Source: Talpa occidentalis
Lineage: Eukaryota > Chordata > Mammalia > Eulipotyphla > Talpidae
DNA length: 64,000 nucleotides
Direction: 5' to 3'
Assembly: GCF_014898055.3 (NCBI RefSeq)
Contig: NW_023601543.1
Location: 60,463,782-60,527,781 of the forward strand
In this document: positions 33,619-45,999 of the stretch, one piece after another
Numbering within the stretch: the first letter of the stretch is position 1
How the letters are laid out: every line of letters begins with the position of its first letter
The notes under the pieces: generated by a model
Database searches by the model: none
Told to the model about the DNA's origin: nothing
The model's input: the letters and a program-made list of their open reading frames with translations, nothing else
Made by a program: the position numbers and the translations under genes

Positions 33619-33931
33619 TAAAAGTAGTCCTCAACCGATGACTGGCAGAAGTCGGTAGTAATACCTCAGGTCCCTCAGCCTTTGGATAGGACATCTCTGA
33701 GGTGTGTTTTATGTTCTACTCTGGGCCTCAGTGAGATTAAACCCCAATGGCTCACAGCAGTAATTGTCTTGACTTTCTTTTATTGGTTTCCATTCCTTCC
33801 TTGTCTCTCTCACAGCCTTCCTGATTATTGCTCCATTCAAATCCTGTCTCTGGGTTTGCTTCTGAAGGAATCCAATCAAAGAGCTAGAAGGTGGGATGTG
33901 TGAGGTTGTAGCTACACATACCAGCTGAAAC

Positions 33932-34527
33932 TATTACAGGACAGGGAGAGGGTCACCCCAGAATCCCCAAATCTGCCTGCTGTAAATAGGTTCTGTCATC
34001 CACTGCATCAAGACAAAACATAAGACCTTTAATGGAAAGGAACTTTAATACAATTAATGAAGAATACAGAAAAGACAAAGAATATAGTTTCTAAATCAAG
34101 CACCCAAAGTTACCCATCCCCTCGTGGGTAAAAGTGCATCCCAAGGGGATTGACCCAGAGCCAGGCCCGAAAGCCTGCCACAAGTCTGAAGCACTTTTCA
34201 GCAGGGGCCCACAAAAAAGGATCAGAAACAACCAAACAAGTGTGGGAGGAAAAGAGCAAAATCAAAATCAAGATAAAAGCTGCCATTGTCAACCTCCCCA
34301 CGATCTCACACTCACATCTGCTTCAACCAGTCCAGGACCAAGAATCAAGTGCAGCTTCTTCACATGTCTCTCTGCGCCATGTGTCTCCTCCAGGTCTCCT
34401 TCTTGTTCTCCATCCTGCTTCCTTCCTTCCCTAGTCTCCTCTCCGCTTCTTCTCTTCTCTGCACACCCCCTTTGGGTAGGGCAAGGAACCTGGAACTTCC
34501 CCTTTTCCTGGGCACCACCCTGCTATA
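33932..34527 (-). mobile_element. Solo LTR of a local ERV family, copy 1
   Basis: About 596 bp, antisense, same family as 52265-53804, 52320-52931 and 54901-55547. Shared blocks on the plus strand include 'aggttctgtcatccactgca', 'tcaagcacccaaagttaccc' and 'ttcttcacatgtctctctgc'. Flanks 'aaac' and 'gaac' fit a 4-bp duplication with one change. Long open frames here (142 codons at 34134) are accidental. Confidence 0.88.
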
Positions 34528-34633
34528 GAACTACATTGTGGAGGCTCAAACATCATGTTTGAGGTGAGACTTGATGACTAGATGGTGAGTACTTGATGAT
34601 ACTCCAGGCAAGAGGATTAGACCTGTGTCCTCA

Positions 34634-34812
34634 AAATGTGGTCCCTGGACCAGAAACATAGAATCATCTGGAAACATTTTAATCATGCAAATTCTTGCCT
34701 CTACTCCAGACATCCTATATCAGGCAATCTGGGGGTGAGGCCCAGAAACCTGAGTTTTAATAAGCCCTCTAAGTGAATCTGATACCCCCTAAAGTTTGAG
34801 AACCCCTGACTC
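34634..34812. mobile_element. MER5-type hAT-Charlie fossil
   Basis: 'atgtggtccctggaccagaa', 'aatctgggggtgaggccca', 'gagttttaataagccctcta' and 'aagtttgagaacccctga' follow the MER5A order closely. Confidence 0.8.
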
Positions 34813-37800
34813 AGAGAATGGAAGAGAAGCTGGCAATAGGGAAACCAGTCACTGGGCTATAGTGAGAGCCCATAAATACCTGAGGTTTCAGTTTTGATTC
34901 CCTTCTGCCCATTCTTTTGCCTTGGACTGTGTTCCACATGCATAGTGTGATTAATAAATATTTTTGGCTCAATGTCTCCTATTCTGTCATTATAATGCAA
35001 GTGGGAGTAGTAACAAGAGGGGCAGGGATGGAGAGTTTGGGGGGACAGGGCATCAGGTGACTTGATTCCTGTACCACATGGCATTTTGAACATTGTCCCC
35101 TCTGGTTCAGGGACAGTCTTCCCTAAAGAAATTGGGACATTGGTCAAATGTGATGTCTTCTTCTGAAGACATCAGCAGTTACTCCCTCTTCAGAAACTGA
35201 GGTCCCATGGTTTATGTGTATGAAGCCTGAGAAGTATTGTAAATCTAAGAGCAAAATCCCCATAAATGGAGCAATAAAAGGTTTTTAATGGAAATTATTT
35301 CCTGAGAAAGGAAACATTGTGTGTGGACAAGGGGGAGGGACAGAGTCTGGGAAGATATCTAGGAAGTCTCCTGCCTAGTGGCCGAAAATCTCAAATTAGT
35401 TTGCTACTTTGAGACCTAACCCATAATGTTATTATTATTAGTTTCTATTGCTTGAAAATATTTCTTTTTCGAGTCAACTTGACCATGTCCTTATAAGTTA
35501 TGAGTTTCAGAACCCCACAGTGACGCACTGCAAACTTGTCCAGGAGCATCCCAGACCTCCAGTGCCTGCTGGTGGGGCTATGGGAACTCAGAGACCCCCA
35601 ACAGTCCCCAGGGCCGGGGTGGGTGTGGGAGGCATGGTTGGCAATGGCCCATCCCAATGGGGTACCAGCTCCTAGAACAAAAAGGCCTTTGACTGATTCC
35701 TCCACTGGAAACTAGATGACATTCTCTGGGCCAAAAGGAGCAATTGGGAAGGTAGTTTTGTGGGTTGGCTTCTGAGCCAAAGTAGAAACTAGGCTGTAAC
35801 AAGTCTGAAAGAAACCTGGCAGAGGAGGAAAAGGCCCTCCATGTGCCAGGAACTACATAAACCCACAACCAATCAAACAGAGCCAGTGTGGTGAAGAAAT
35901 CTTTCTAACTGGCAAAAATGGTTCCACTGTCCAGTAATTTACCAGAAGTGGTGACAGCCAGCGTCCTGCTTGGTGGAGTGTGGCCTGTTGAAGGAGACCC
36001 TGACTGGAATTACCGCTGTGTTATTTATCTTTGACCTGGAAAAAAAGAATGCCCGCTCAAAAGGAACTCGAGAGGGGAAAACTTTTGTGATTGCAAAACC
36101 TTAAAAGGGCATTGTATGCCCTTCTTAACCAGAGAGATTGAGTTATTGCTTGAACTATGTTGCATAAAATTAATGAAAATAAAGATGTACATAGACAAGA
36201 ATTTCCTAGGCCTATGAATATTTTTCATAAACAGAGAAATAATTTGCTTGAAGAGCAGACTACACTGGGTTACCCCAAGGGACTTTTCAAGTCAATCAGG
36301 GTTGCTTTGTACATTAAATGCACAGTTCCTGTAAAATGAGAAGGGAAATCCTCTTATCAGACAGAAAGACAATGGGGCCAGTGTTGGCTCTGGGAGGGAA
36401 AGAACAATCCACAGGACCCATTCCTCCCCTTGACAGTCCTTATAGCTTGGAAAGCTGGGGTTGTGTCCATTTCTCTCCACTGAGTCCTTGACTTTGCAAC
36501 AATATTTCTGGTTGTCAAGACAACCGGTTGTGGAATGAATGAGCTGGATACTGAGCAGCCTACCCTGTCCAGTTATTAAAAACTAACATAGGTTTTAACT
36601 ATTTTGGTGAGTTTCTTGATTCAAGCAATGATTGGCTTACGTATCAAGCTAAGCGAGGTTGAAGAACTAGGGAAAAAGCCCCAGAGATTGACTAGTTCAA
36701 CGACTTCTTTTTCTGAAACTGAGACTCAGAGGCAGAATGTTATGCCCAAGTCACTTAGCCAGTATGTGGTAGAACCAGAACGAGACTCCTCGCCCCTACC
36801 ATCTGGTCAAAACCACAGCATCTACTCTGTATTCACAGAAATGAAGCAAGGCTATTTTTTTTTTTCAATTCTGCTTCTTTTTCAACAGAAGTTAATCCCC
36901 CAAGACATATCTTAATTAAGGTAGCATAAGAAAAATTGCTGCAATAACTATAAAAATGATGCAAGATAAATACAGGCATTCTTTGCAGCTTAATTTATTA
37001 TGACTTTAAAAGGGTTGCGAAAGCATGCCTTGCTTCTGTGAAACAGCGCATTTTTGCAATTCCCCTCAGTTATAAATTAATATAGGCCATTAGGGATGAG
37101 GCTAATGGTGGATGAAACCATCTCATGGGGAATACATAGCACCTGGGCAAATGAACAGCTGTGGTGTATGGACCTCCAAGCAATCCTACAAATGACACAA
37201 CTTGTCACAAAATTAGTCCCCATGGAGGCATATTAATTTCTAATAAATAAACCATTCATTTTTTTTTATTTTCTTTTCTCTATAAGCAGTTTCCCCTGTT
37301 GCTCTACCTAGAAGAGTTTGGTGTCGGGATTAGAGAGCCGGTAGGTCCATCGGAAGCCAACCTGCATGGATGCTCCATGCTGACTCTTGGCTCTTCCCTC
37401 TTGGGAAGTCTAAATTCACAGCTGAGATTATGTGCTAATGAGAAGAAAAGGTGGCATCTTTGTTAGCTGGTATGCCATGATCAGCATTCCCCTTTCTGAA
37501 ATATAAGAAAGTGTCAGAATCTTTCTAATTCCCACTGCAACAAAGTAAAATTTAGGATTACACAAAACACTGTATCAGCCCCCGGCCCCAGGCCCCCGCC
37601 CCCCATATAATTGTACAAGGTTGCTCAGAGAGGCTTGAGGGAGCTTAGCAACTCATTGGGGGAACCTTGAGATAAAAGACAAACCTTATACTTCTATAGA
37701 TTTCTGGCTAGAAATGTAGTCACTTTGAAACTATAAAACCAAAGCCAGTCTTAGACTTACAGATTCAGAAAAGCAAGGCGATACATCTGAGAACTGAAGA

Positions 37801-38035
37801 CGTGTGCTGTTTTGTTATGGACTAGATCAATCTCTAGGTAAGCCATACTGGAGTGAAGGGCTGATTTCAAAGTCCTCTACCCTCCACTCCCCCCTTCATT
37901 CCCGCGTGGCTTCACTGTTCCTGGGAGACTTAAATGTCCAGTCCTGCCTTTCCTCACCCAGGAAAATAAATACAGCCTTTCTTGTGTGAATGTAAATAAT
38001 AAAACCCTGCAATAAATTAATGCAGAAGGATGAGT
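34813..38035. other. 3.2 kb without gene, one MIR trace
   Basis: Apart from a MIR-like stretch at about 36680-36790 ('gaaactgagactcagaggca', then 'caagtcacttagccag'), nothing is recognised. Open frames are at most 103 codons and lack domain patterns. Confidence 0.5.
36680..36800 (-). mobile_element. MIR SINE fossil
   Basis: 'gaaactgagactcagaggca' and 'cacttagccagtatgtggta' followed by 'gaaccagaacgagactc' match the MIR core order. Confidence 0.65.
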
Positions 38036-38106
38036 GTGCATCTGGTGTTAGGAATTTTGATTTATTGCAGCAGCCCCAGGCTACCAAACAGTCCCAGCTG
38101 CCTGTG

Positions 38107-38109
<3 letters not shown>

Positions 38110-38163
<54 letters not shown>
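38110..38163 (+). repeat. (TC)27 microsatellite
   Basis: Perfect TC dinucleotide array of about 54 bp, immediately followed by a C-rich run to 38186. The plus strand is all pyrimidine for about 60 bases. Translations through it (poly-Leu/Ser or poly-Arg/Glu) are artefacts. Confidence 0.98.
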
Positions 38164-38165
<2 letters not shown>

Positions 38166-38604
38166 CCCACCCCCCGCCGCCCCCCTCACACACAGCCAAA
38201 AATGTTGGAAGTGGTTGAAACTTTGGAGAGCAAGTGTTGGGACTACTAGGCCATTGTGTGTATCATGCAGGGTGACCATTATGGCCACCCAGAATCTCTG
38301 AGCATGAAGAGAACGGCCATTTAGAACAGCTTCCATTGAATAGGTTAGTTTGATTTTTCTCACTTTATTTCAGTAAGGGAACAATTAACCTTGTAATCAA
38401 CAAATGATAAGTCGCAGTAAGGACTCAGTGTACCCAATTTGGTTTAATCCAGAGGTGAGGCTCATGTAGGTCAGAAACAGCATATAGTTGATTTACTGTA
38501 AATAATTTTTCTTTAAAACATCAATGTCTTCTTGAAAGACCCACCCTTTTTATTAGAATATCTGTGACATCGCTCCCAGAACATGATATCAAAACACAAA
38601 AACC

Positions 38605-38881
38605 ATGGGTGTCCCTGGTGGCCCAAGGGGTTAAGTCTCAGCACTATGAAGCTATCAGCAGGCGCTGCAGCATGAGTTTGATGCCCGACCAGGGAGCTGA
38701 CCCACATGGCGCAGCAGACCTCTCCTGTCTCACCCACTGCTCCCATCAGCAGTGTATTTTGTCAATCTGCCTGTTCTGCTCTGCACTCTGTCTCTGGTGA
38801 ATCCTCTCACCCCCCCACACCTCTGGCCTGTACCCCAGTTCTTTTATGCAAAAAATAAATAAATCTTTAGAAAAACAAAAC
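38605..38881 (+). mobile_element. tRNA-SINE, subtype B, complete
   Basis: Flanks 'aaaacacaaaaacc' (38591-38604) and 'aaaacataaaaacc' (38882-38895) are a 14-bp duplication with one mismatch. GGGTGTCCCTGGTGGCCCAA head, subtype B tail with TTTTATGCAAAAAATAAAT. Confidence 0.95.
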
Positions 38882-39269
38882 AAAACATAAAAACCTGGAA
38901 AGTCACCATTTATGATCTTGAAAAACACAGTATCTGTATTTCTCAGGGGTAATTTGACATGGAAGTGTAGTCTAAGTGAGAGGAAGTACAAGTACAAAGT
39001 AGTGTATTTCTTCAAATTCATTGTAGTTTTGCAATGGTCATGCAGGAAGTTGGCTATTACAGGAGCAGTGGTTGAAAGGAAACAATCTTGACTGCTGATT
39101 TCCTTTTTTGAGAGAATATGATATGTGGGTTTCAGTAAACCCATCATCTACGGCAGAACAACAACGGCTGCAATTTTCTCCTCTCTATTTGCAGTGCCTT
39201 TTCCAGGACCACCAACACACATGGGAGGCTTTGAAGAATGTGTGTTGAATGAATGGGGTCCTTGCGTTG

Positions 39270-39430
39270 AAAGGGAGCTGTTTCCTTATTTCACAGAAGA
39301 GGAGAGCGGGGTGTGTACGTTGGGAAGGAGGTGCCTTATCAACAGTCAGTCACCGTGTGGTAAGGGGCAACGCTGAGACCAGAACCAGTCCATCTGATTA
39401 TCTGCCCAGTGCTCTTTCCATCACTTCAAG
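39270..39430 (-). mobile_element. MIR SINE fossil
   Basis: 'ttatttcacagaagaggaga' followed by 'agaccagaaccagtccatct' and 'agtgctctttccatcac' keeps the MIR order. Confidence 0.5.
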
Positions 39431-39989
39431 TGCCGTAGTCGTCGAGTTCCATCACCTTTTTCATCACCCTCTTCATTAGCTTTGTTGAAATTTCCTGTTT
39501 TCTACCTAAAATTTTCTATTACTTTTTTAACTTTGTGTTTTCCATTTCCTTGTGATCTCAAATTTCATAGTAATTAATTACCACCAGCAAAACCAGAATC
39601 CAGCTTTCGCTGGATGGAGGATGCATACATAGATAGGAATACCTTCTATGTCAGATCTTCTCTGTGAAACCTGCCAGACATGCTAAGCATGCCTCACGGC
39701 TTGCTACCTACAGACCAGATATCACAACTGCTTGTTTCTTTATGACAGGTTATCATTCGTACCGTGGGTTGGAAGAACTTCTGAAGTGAATCAAGTGCTT
39801 GTGGAGCCCATGAACTTGCTCAGTGCAAGAAGGAATAGCAGAGCCCTCTACCCTCAAGAAACTTAGAAGGTTTTGGTAACCCAAGACTGGCACGCGTGAA
39901 ACAACGCTGTTGTGCAGTAGGAAAGAGGAGAAAGAATCTTTGTCTGATGAACCCAATAGTTTTACATACATATCTCATGTATTCCCCGC

Positions 39990-40170
39990 AACAATGCAGA
40001 CAAAGTATTGTATTAAAGTATTGTATTAAAGTTGTTTTAAAGAAGAGGACATGGAGGCTTGGAGAGGTGACGGCATTTCCCTATGTTAAGCCCGCCAGTG
40101 GCTGGTAGCGCCGGGATTTAAGCACCAGCAGTCTTACTCGCTCTGGAGCCCACGCCACACTGCCTTCTGT
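39990..40170 (-). mobile_element. MIR SINE fossil
   Basis: 'gaagaggacatggaggcttg', 'gagaggtgacggc', 'gccgggatttaagcaccag' and 'gagcccacgccacactgcct' follow the MIR core and 3' part. Confidence 0.7.
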
Positions 40171-40516
40171 GGCGTTGTGGCACAGGCCAAGTGAATAAGG
40201 GCCCTTGCGGTTTGGAGTGCAATACCGAGGAAAGGTTTCAGAGAACAGGTGAGGCTCCAAGTTGGCTCCCTAGATAGCTAAGCAGCAGAGGGAATATTAA
40301 GTGAAGAAATAAAATGGGCAAAGGGAGGCATGGGGGACATGCAGGTTCTTCAATAAGCTTTCTCCTTTTGGGGTATATGCTGAGTTGTTCTACACATCAT
40401 CTCATTCAAATCCCTCCCCAACCATAAGAACTATCCAAAGGGAAATTCTCATTCTTCATATGACTTAATGGCAGCTTTCGACCCAGTGGATAGGTTTCTT
40501 CTCTTTGAAACACTCT

Positions 40517-40792
40517 TTTTTTTAAAGATTTATTTATTTATGCATACAAGAGCTGGGGTACAGGCCAGAGGTGTGGGAAAAGGGGGGTGAGAGGATTCAC
40601 CAGAGACAGAGTGGGGAACAGAACAGGCAGACTGACTGAAATACACTGCTGAGGTTGCAGCAGGCGAGCCAGGAGAGGTCTGCTGCGCCATGTGGGTAGC
40701 TCCCTGGCCAGCTGGGGATCCAGCTCGTGCTGCAGTGGCTGAAGATAGCTTCACATTGCTGCGCTTAACGCCTTGCACTACCAGGGAGGCCC
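40517..40792 (-). mobile_element. tRNA-SINE, subtype B, complete
   Basis: Duplication 'tgaaacactct' at 40506-40516 and 40793-40803. Antisense, right end is the complement of GGGCCTCCCTGGTAGTGCAA. Sense tail TATGCATAAATAAATAAATC. Confidence 0.96.
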
Positions 40793-40968
40793 TGAAACAC
40801 TCTCCTTGACATCCAAGACACTTGGCTCTCTCCATTTTCATCCTATCACTGGTCATTCCTTCTCATTCTTCCTCATTTCCCTGAATTCTCATTGTTGAAG
40901 TGCCTCAGGTCTCTTTTCTCCTGTGTTTCCTAACATGATGTAAGGGTGAGATGGAGGTCTGAACTTTG

Positions 40969-41250
40969 TTTGGTTTTTTAAAAGATTTATTTATATATGC
41001 ATACAAGAGCTGGGGTACAGTCCAGAGATGGGGGGAGGGGTTTGAGAGGATTCACCAGAAACAGAGTGGGGAACAGAGCAGGCGGATCTACTGAAATACA
41101 CTGCTGAGGGAAGCAACGGGCAAGACAGGAAGAGGTCTGCTGTGCCATGTGGGTCACCTCCCTGGCCAACTGAGAATTGAAATCGTGCTGCAGTGGCTGG
41201 TGCTAGCTAGTTAGTGCTATCTTTAACCCCTGTACCACCAGGGAGGCCCT
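40969..41250 (-). mobile_element. tRNA-SINE, subtype B, complete
   Basis: Duplication 'gaggtctgaactttg' (40954-40968) versus 'gaggcctaaactttg' (41251-41265), two mismatches. Antisense. Only 176 bases separate it from the previous SINE. Confidence 0.95.
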
Positions 41251-41265
41251 GAGGCCTAAACTTTG

Positions 41266-41619
41266 AAGTGGGAATAAAGACCCAAAGATCTGATAGAGAA
41301 TATCCCAGAGAGAAGACAGTTGGGAAAGAGAATTCCTCTAATTCTGTGTATAAATTGGCACAAGTCCTGGGCTCATCCCCCGCCGTGCATGAGCATCATA
41401 GGCCCACAGCAAGCAGAGTGAAGTCTTTGAGTTTGAGAACTTAGCTATGATATAAACCACTCCCATGTCCCAAATACACAATGGCATTGAATTCTGAAAT
41501 TACATTGGAGACACTGCTCACAGAATGTGAGACAAAACTTGTGGTCTTAACCTAGTCATGTTGATTTCCCTCTAAAACAATAAAATCTATTGACATTCCA
41601 TTCTCAAGAGGATTTTGAC
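41266..41619. other. Probable edge of old L1, not resolved
   Basis: May be decayed L1 5' UTR belonging to the next feature, but I see no secure landmark. No gene. Confidence 0.35.
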
Positions 41620-43090
41620 AAGAGACTTTCTCATAAGATAATAGTTCTCAAAAGAAAAGACAGTGAACAGATACCAGTACTTTGATGTTCCAGATGTTGG
41701 AATTAGGAAAGACTTTAAAACTGCTATCAGAACCAGAATCTATGAAGTAAGAGTGAACATTCTTGAAATGAATGAAAAGATAGAAATTCCTAAGAGAGAA
41801 GCAGAAACTATAAAGAAAAACAAATTGAAAATTTAAACTTAAATGATAACTGGATAAGATCAACAGCCAAATGGAGATGACAGAAAAAAAAAAAATGAGT
41901 GCCGAAACAATTGCACACCCATTATGCAAACAAAATAAATGAAACTTTATATACCTCAAGCCTTATAGAAAAATTGAGTGAAGATGGTTCATAAGCTTAA
42001 ATGTAAAATGTAAATACATAAGAATTTTAAAGGAGAATATCTTTGTCACTTTGAATTAGCCAACGAGTTCTTGGATTCAAAATAAAATCATGATCTGTAA
42101 AAGAAAATAATGATAAACTGTGCTTCATTAAAATTTAAAACTTTTGCTTTGCCAAAAATACTTTTAAGAGAATAAAAAGACAAAGTACAGACTTGGAAAA
42201 TGTATTTACAAATTACATATCTGACAAAGGACTTACAAGCAAACTATATAAAGAATTTTCCATCCTCAACAGTTTGAAAACAAATGACTCAATTAAAAAA
42301 ATGCGCAAAGATTTAATGGCTATCTCATCAAAGAAGAGATTTCGACTGAAAACATGAAGACACTCAACATCATTAGTCATTAAGGAAAGGCAAAATGAAA
42401 ACCACAATGAAATACCTATACATTTATTAGAATAGATAAAAAGATTAAAAAATAAATAGATGCCTTAAAACCTAAGGCACTGCTATTGGAAACACAAAAT
42501 GACACAACCATTTTGGAGAATAGTTTCCCAGTTTATCATAAAGTTAAACATAGATTTACTATATGACCCAGCAATCTTTCTCCTCATTATAGATCCAGGA
42601 ACACTGAAATCTTTGTTTACCCACGCACACAAACATGAATGTTTATTCCAGCTTTATCATAATTGCTAATAAGGAGAGACAACCCAGAAGTCTTCAATAG
42701 GCCAATGGGTAAACAAATTATGTGGCATCTATACTGGGGAATACTCTTGAGCAACAAAGAAAAGTAACCAAGTGATGATAAGCACAACATGGATGAGTCT
42801 CAAATGCCTTATTCTGAGTGAAATGTACAAGATTCAAAATATTACATATGCTGTGATTTTGCTTATAGGCCATTCTGAAAAAGGAAAACTTTCAGAATGG
42901 ATCAGTAGTTGCCAAAGATTTGGGATAAGGGGCAGGTTTGATTATTGAAGAGTGGCATGAAGGGATGTTTTTAGATGATAGAACAGTTCTGTATCTTGAT
43001 TATGGTCGTAGTTTCATCACAACGCACTTTTCAAAATTTACAAAACTGCACATCTGAACAGACAATCCACTCAAGAGTTTAGATATATGG
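41620..43090 (+). mobile_element. Old L1, sense, internally deleted
   Basis: ORF1-side landmarks at 41690-41860 ('ggaattaggaaagactttaa'), then ORF2 at 42060-42330 ('tatctgacaaaggacttaca') and ORF2 end to 3' UTR at 42480-43080 ('tatatgacccagcaatcttt', 'caacatggatgagtctcaaa'). Most of ORF2 is missing. No coding capacity. Confidence 0.75.
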
Positions 43091-43319
43091 ACTAGACATG
43101 GAAAAATGTTTATCATTGTTTTTAATAAAGAGGAAACAGATCAAGATTACAATGAGATGTCTCACAGCTGTGAGAAGAGCACATTATTATTTTCAGCAGT
43201 TACTATTAATATTTTATTATCTTTTTATTTAATATTAAAATTTTATACATAGCTAGAAAAAAATCTTTAATGACAATAGTAATGATAATATTATTGTGTA
43301 TTTATTGATTGCTTATACA

Positions 43320-43800
43320 CCTGAAATCATGCTAAGCTCTTTTATATATATCATCTCTTTTCACTCTCACAAATTGGTGGAATAGGTACTATTGTGATTT
43401 TCATTTTTATTTTATTTTATTATTTTTAAAGATTTATTTATTTATGCATACAAGAACTGGGGTACAGGCCAGAAGTTCAGGGGGTGAGAGGAGTCACCAG
43501 AGACAGAGTGGGGAACAGAACAGGCAGACTGACTGAAATACACGGCTGAGGGGAGCAGCGGGTGAGACAGAAGAGGTCTGCTGTGCCACGTGGGAAGCTC
43601 TCTGGCAGGCCTGGGATCGAACTCTTGCTACAGAAGCTGTGGATAGCTTCACAGTGCCTTGCTTAACCCCTTGCACCACCAGGGAGGCCCAATTTCATTT
43701 TTAAATGAGAATTTTGAAACATAGAGATATTAGGTCATTTGCCCAAGATCACACGGCAGTCTGTGAAGAAATATTTTGGGCGGAGCGCAGACTCTCAGCA
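43320..43800 (-). mobile_element. MIR SINE fossil split by tRNA-SINE
   Basis: Left part 'atgctaagctcttttatata' to 'ggtggaataggtactattg' and right part 'aaatgagaattttgaaacat' to 'gcccaagatcacacggcagt' are the two halves of a MIR, separated by the SINE at 43410-43690. Confidence 0.75.
43410..43690 (-). mobile_element. tRNA-SINE, subtype B
   Basis: Antisense. Flanks 'attttcattttta' (43397-43409) and 'aatttcattttta' (43691-43703) are a 13-bp duplication with one mismatch. Complement of GGGCCTCCCTGGTGGTGCAA at the right end. The left edge merges with a T-rich stretch. Confidence 0.93.
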
Positions 43801-43854
43801 ATTACACTAGAGTGTTACTAGCAGTTACTTTTTAGATACCTGAAAGTTTAATTT

Positions 43855-45940
43855 TTCAGATAGGAAAACAGCATTTCCGGTTTTATTCTCTGTGTTATAG
43901 GCTTGAAGTACTTTATTCCAGTCTTTCTCTTCAACTGTATTTGTATTAGCTCTGATGTGTGTCTTTTGCAGGCATCATATAGATGGGTTATGCTTCTAAA
44001 TCCAAGCTGTCACTGTGTCTTCTATCTGATGAGTTCCACCATTCACATTGCAGGTCATTGTTGATATTGAGGCTTATTAGTGACTTTTGGTTTTTTGCTT
44101 TATCTTTCTGTCATTTCTGTTTCCACGCCTTTCCTATTGCTTTCATTTGGGTGGATTTGCCTGGTGGCTCTCTCAGTTTATTTTATCTTCTAAATGTCTT
44201 TATACTGAGATTTTCTTTTGTGGTTATTATGTACGATGTATCAATTTTTCTATATCTGAAATAGTTTCTATGCTCCTCATCATTTAACTATAGATTCTGT
44301 ACTTTTCTTCCTCCCTTTTAATATTTTATTGTTGTCTCATATTCTTATTCATATTTTTGATTCCATATTGCTATTTATCACCTTGCTCAAGGCTTTGTGT
44401 TCTTTTGTCTTTCTTTTTCACATCGAAGAACTCCTTTCAACGTATCTTGTAGGTCATAGCTGGTGGGTAAACTCCTTAAAGTTTTGTTTGTTTGGGAAAG
44501 TCTTTATTTCTCCATCACATTTGAATAATAATTTTGCAAGATAGAGTATTCTTGTCTTTTAGAATTGTAAATATGTCATTCCATTTTCTTCTCAACTTGA
44601 CAGTATCTATTGAGAAATATGTAAGTTTGATAGAGGTGACTTTGTATATTACATTTCTTTTCCTTTGCAGACTTTGATGGCTTTTCTTTATCATTGACTT
44701 TTATAATTGAACAATGATGTGTCTTGCTGTAAGTCATTCTGCATTTAAAAATTTGGGTGTTCTTTCATCTTGCATATCTATTTTTAATTTATTACTTAGG
44801 TTTGGGAATTTCTCAGCTATTGTTTCTTTCAATAAGGTCTCTCCCCTTCTGTTTGTTTACCTCCTGGAATACTGATTAATCCTGTATTTTCTCATCTAAT
44901 GGAGTTGGAGTATTTCTTTCAGAAGTCCTTCCTATTTTCCTAAACCTTATTTTTCTCTCTTTTTCCTCTTTGGTCATTTGTACATTTGTATCTCCAATTT
45001 CTGGAATTCTTCTGCCCACTCTATCTACGTAATATGTTTTTCATATTTGCTCTAATTTCATTCTGTATCTGTTTTTGTGTTTTTAAAAATATCTTCAATC
45101 TCTTTAGTGAAGGAATCTTTTTGTTCCTGGGCCTCTTTTCAAAGAAGCCTTCTGTGTTTGATTGAACCAGTAGGGCATCTAGTTGCTTTAAGGTTGTTTT
45201 TCTCTAAAATCCTTATATGCTAGATCATCCAATTGTGTCTCCTTTCTATAGGACTCTAGACTTTTATTCTCTTATAAATTTTCCATTTTGTGTTCAGATT
45301 CCTCCCCCCCCCCCATTTCTTAGGCATGTGTGTTGCCTTATTTGCTTTTACCCATTGCTGTGCCTTTCATTTTTCTTTCTTTAAGTTCTTTCTTTTTTTT
45401 TTAAACTTGGTGGCAAGTGAGGGAGAGAGGAGATGCTGGAGTTCAAAGAATTGATCTTGTTCTTGCTGGGGATGGAAGGTTATTCCAGGTAGAGATTTGT
45501 ATTCCTTCTTTCCTTGCTCTCCAGAACAAATACTCTTCACCATTTCATGCAGCCCTAATTCTAGGGTCGCATGTATCTGTGGCTCCTCTCAGCAGGGAGG
45601 GGACAGGGGGCTCTGCCACCCACCCTGCTAGCACCAGATTCTCTGTGACTGAACCAACAGTCCCAGAGCCCATGTGTATATAGATCAGCACTCACTGAAA
45701 AAATGTCCCCGTGCATAGTCCCTGTACCTGCCCAGAGTGTGCCCAGTCCCCAGCTTGTTTGGCTGACTGTGGTCTGCTGACTGCCATCGCCACCCTCCTG
45801 GCTGCCATACCTTACCCTTTGTCCTACCCCCACTGTGGTTGTGAGCCACCAACCTCAGAGTAAAATATCTGTGGTTCAGTCCCTCATCACTCGTGAAATT
45901 TGCAAAATTTAGTTTTTCCTCATTATACAGACAGGAGAGG
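43855..45940 (-). mobile_element. Ancient L1 5' half, antisense
   Basis: Same L1 region and orientation as 190-4240. Examples are 'gtgtcttttgcaggcatcat', 'ttatttctccatcacatttg', and the 5' UTR part with 'cctcagagtaaaatatctg' near 45855. It contains a C12 run at 45302. No functional frame. Confidence 0.7.
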
Positions 45941-45999
45941 TTTATCAGAACGACACAACATTACCACCATGCTGTACGTGGGGGCATATATTGAAGAGA

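Larger units (their letters stand above)
38896..40505. other. Non-coding sequence with two MIR fossils
   Basis: No gene. Two MIR-like segments are listed separately. A 15-bp unit 'gtattgtattaaagt' is repeated in tandem near 40005-40033. Confidence 0.5.

Noticed and set aside
37896..38363. 155-codon frame with an Arg-Glu repeat
   Set aside because: The repeat is the translation of the (TC)n microsatellite.
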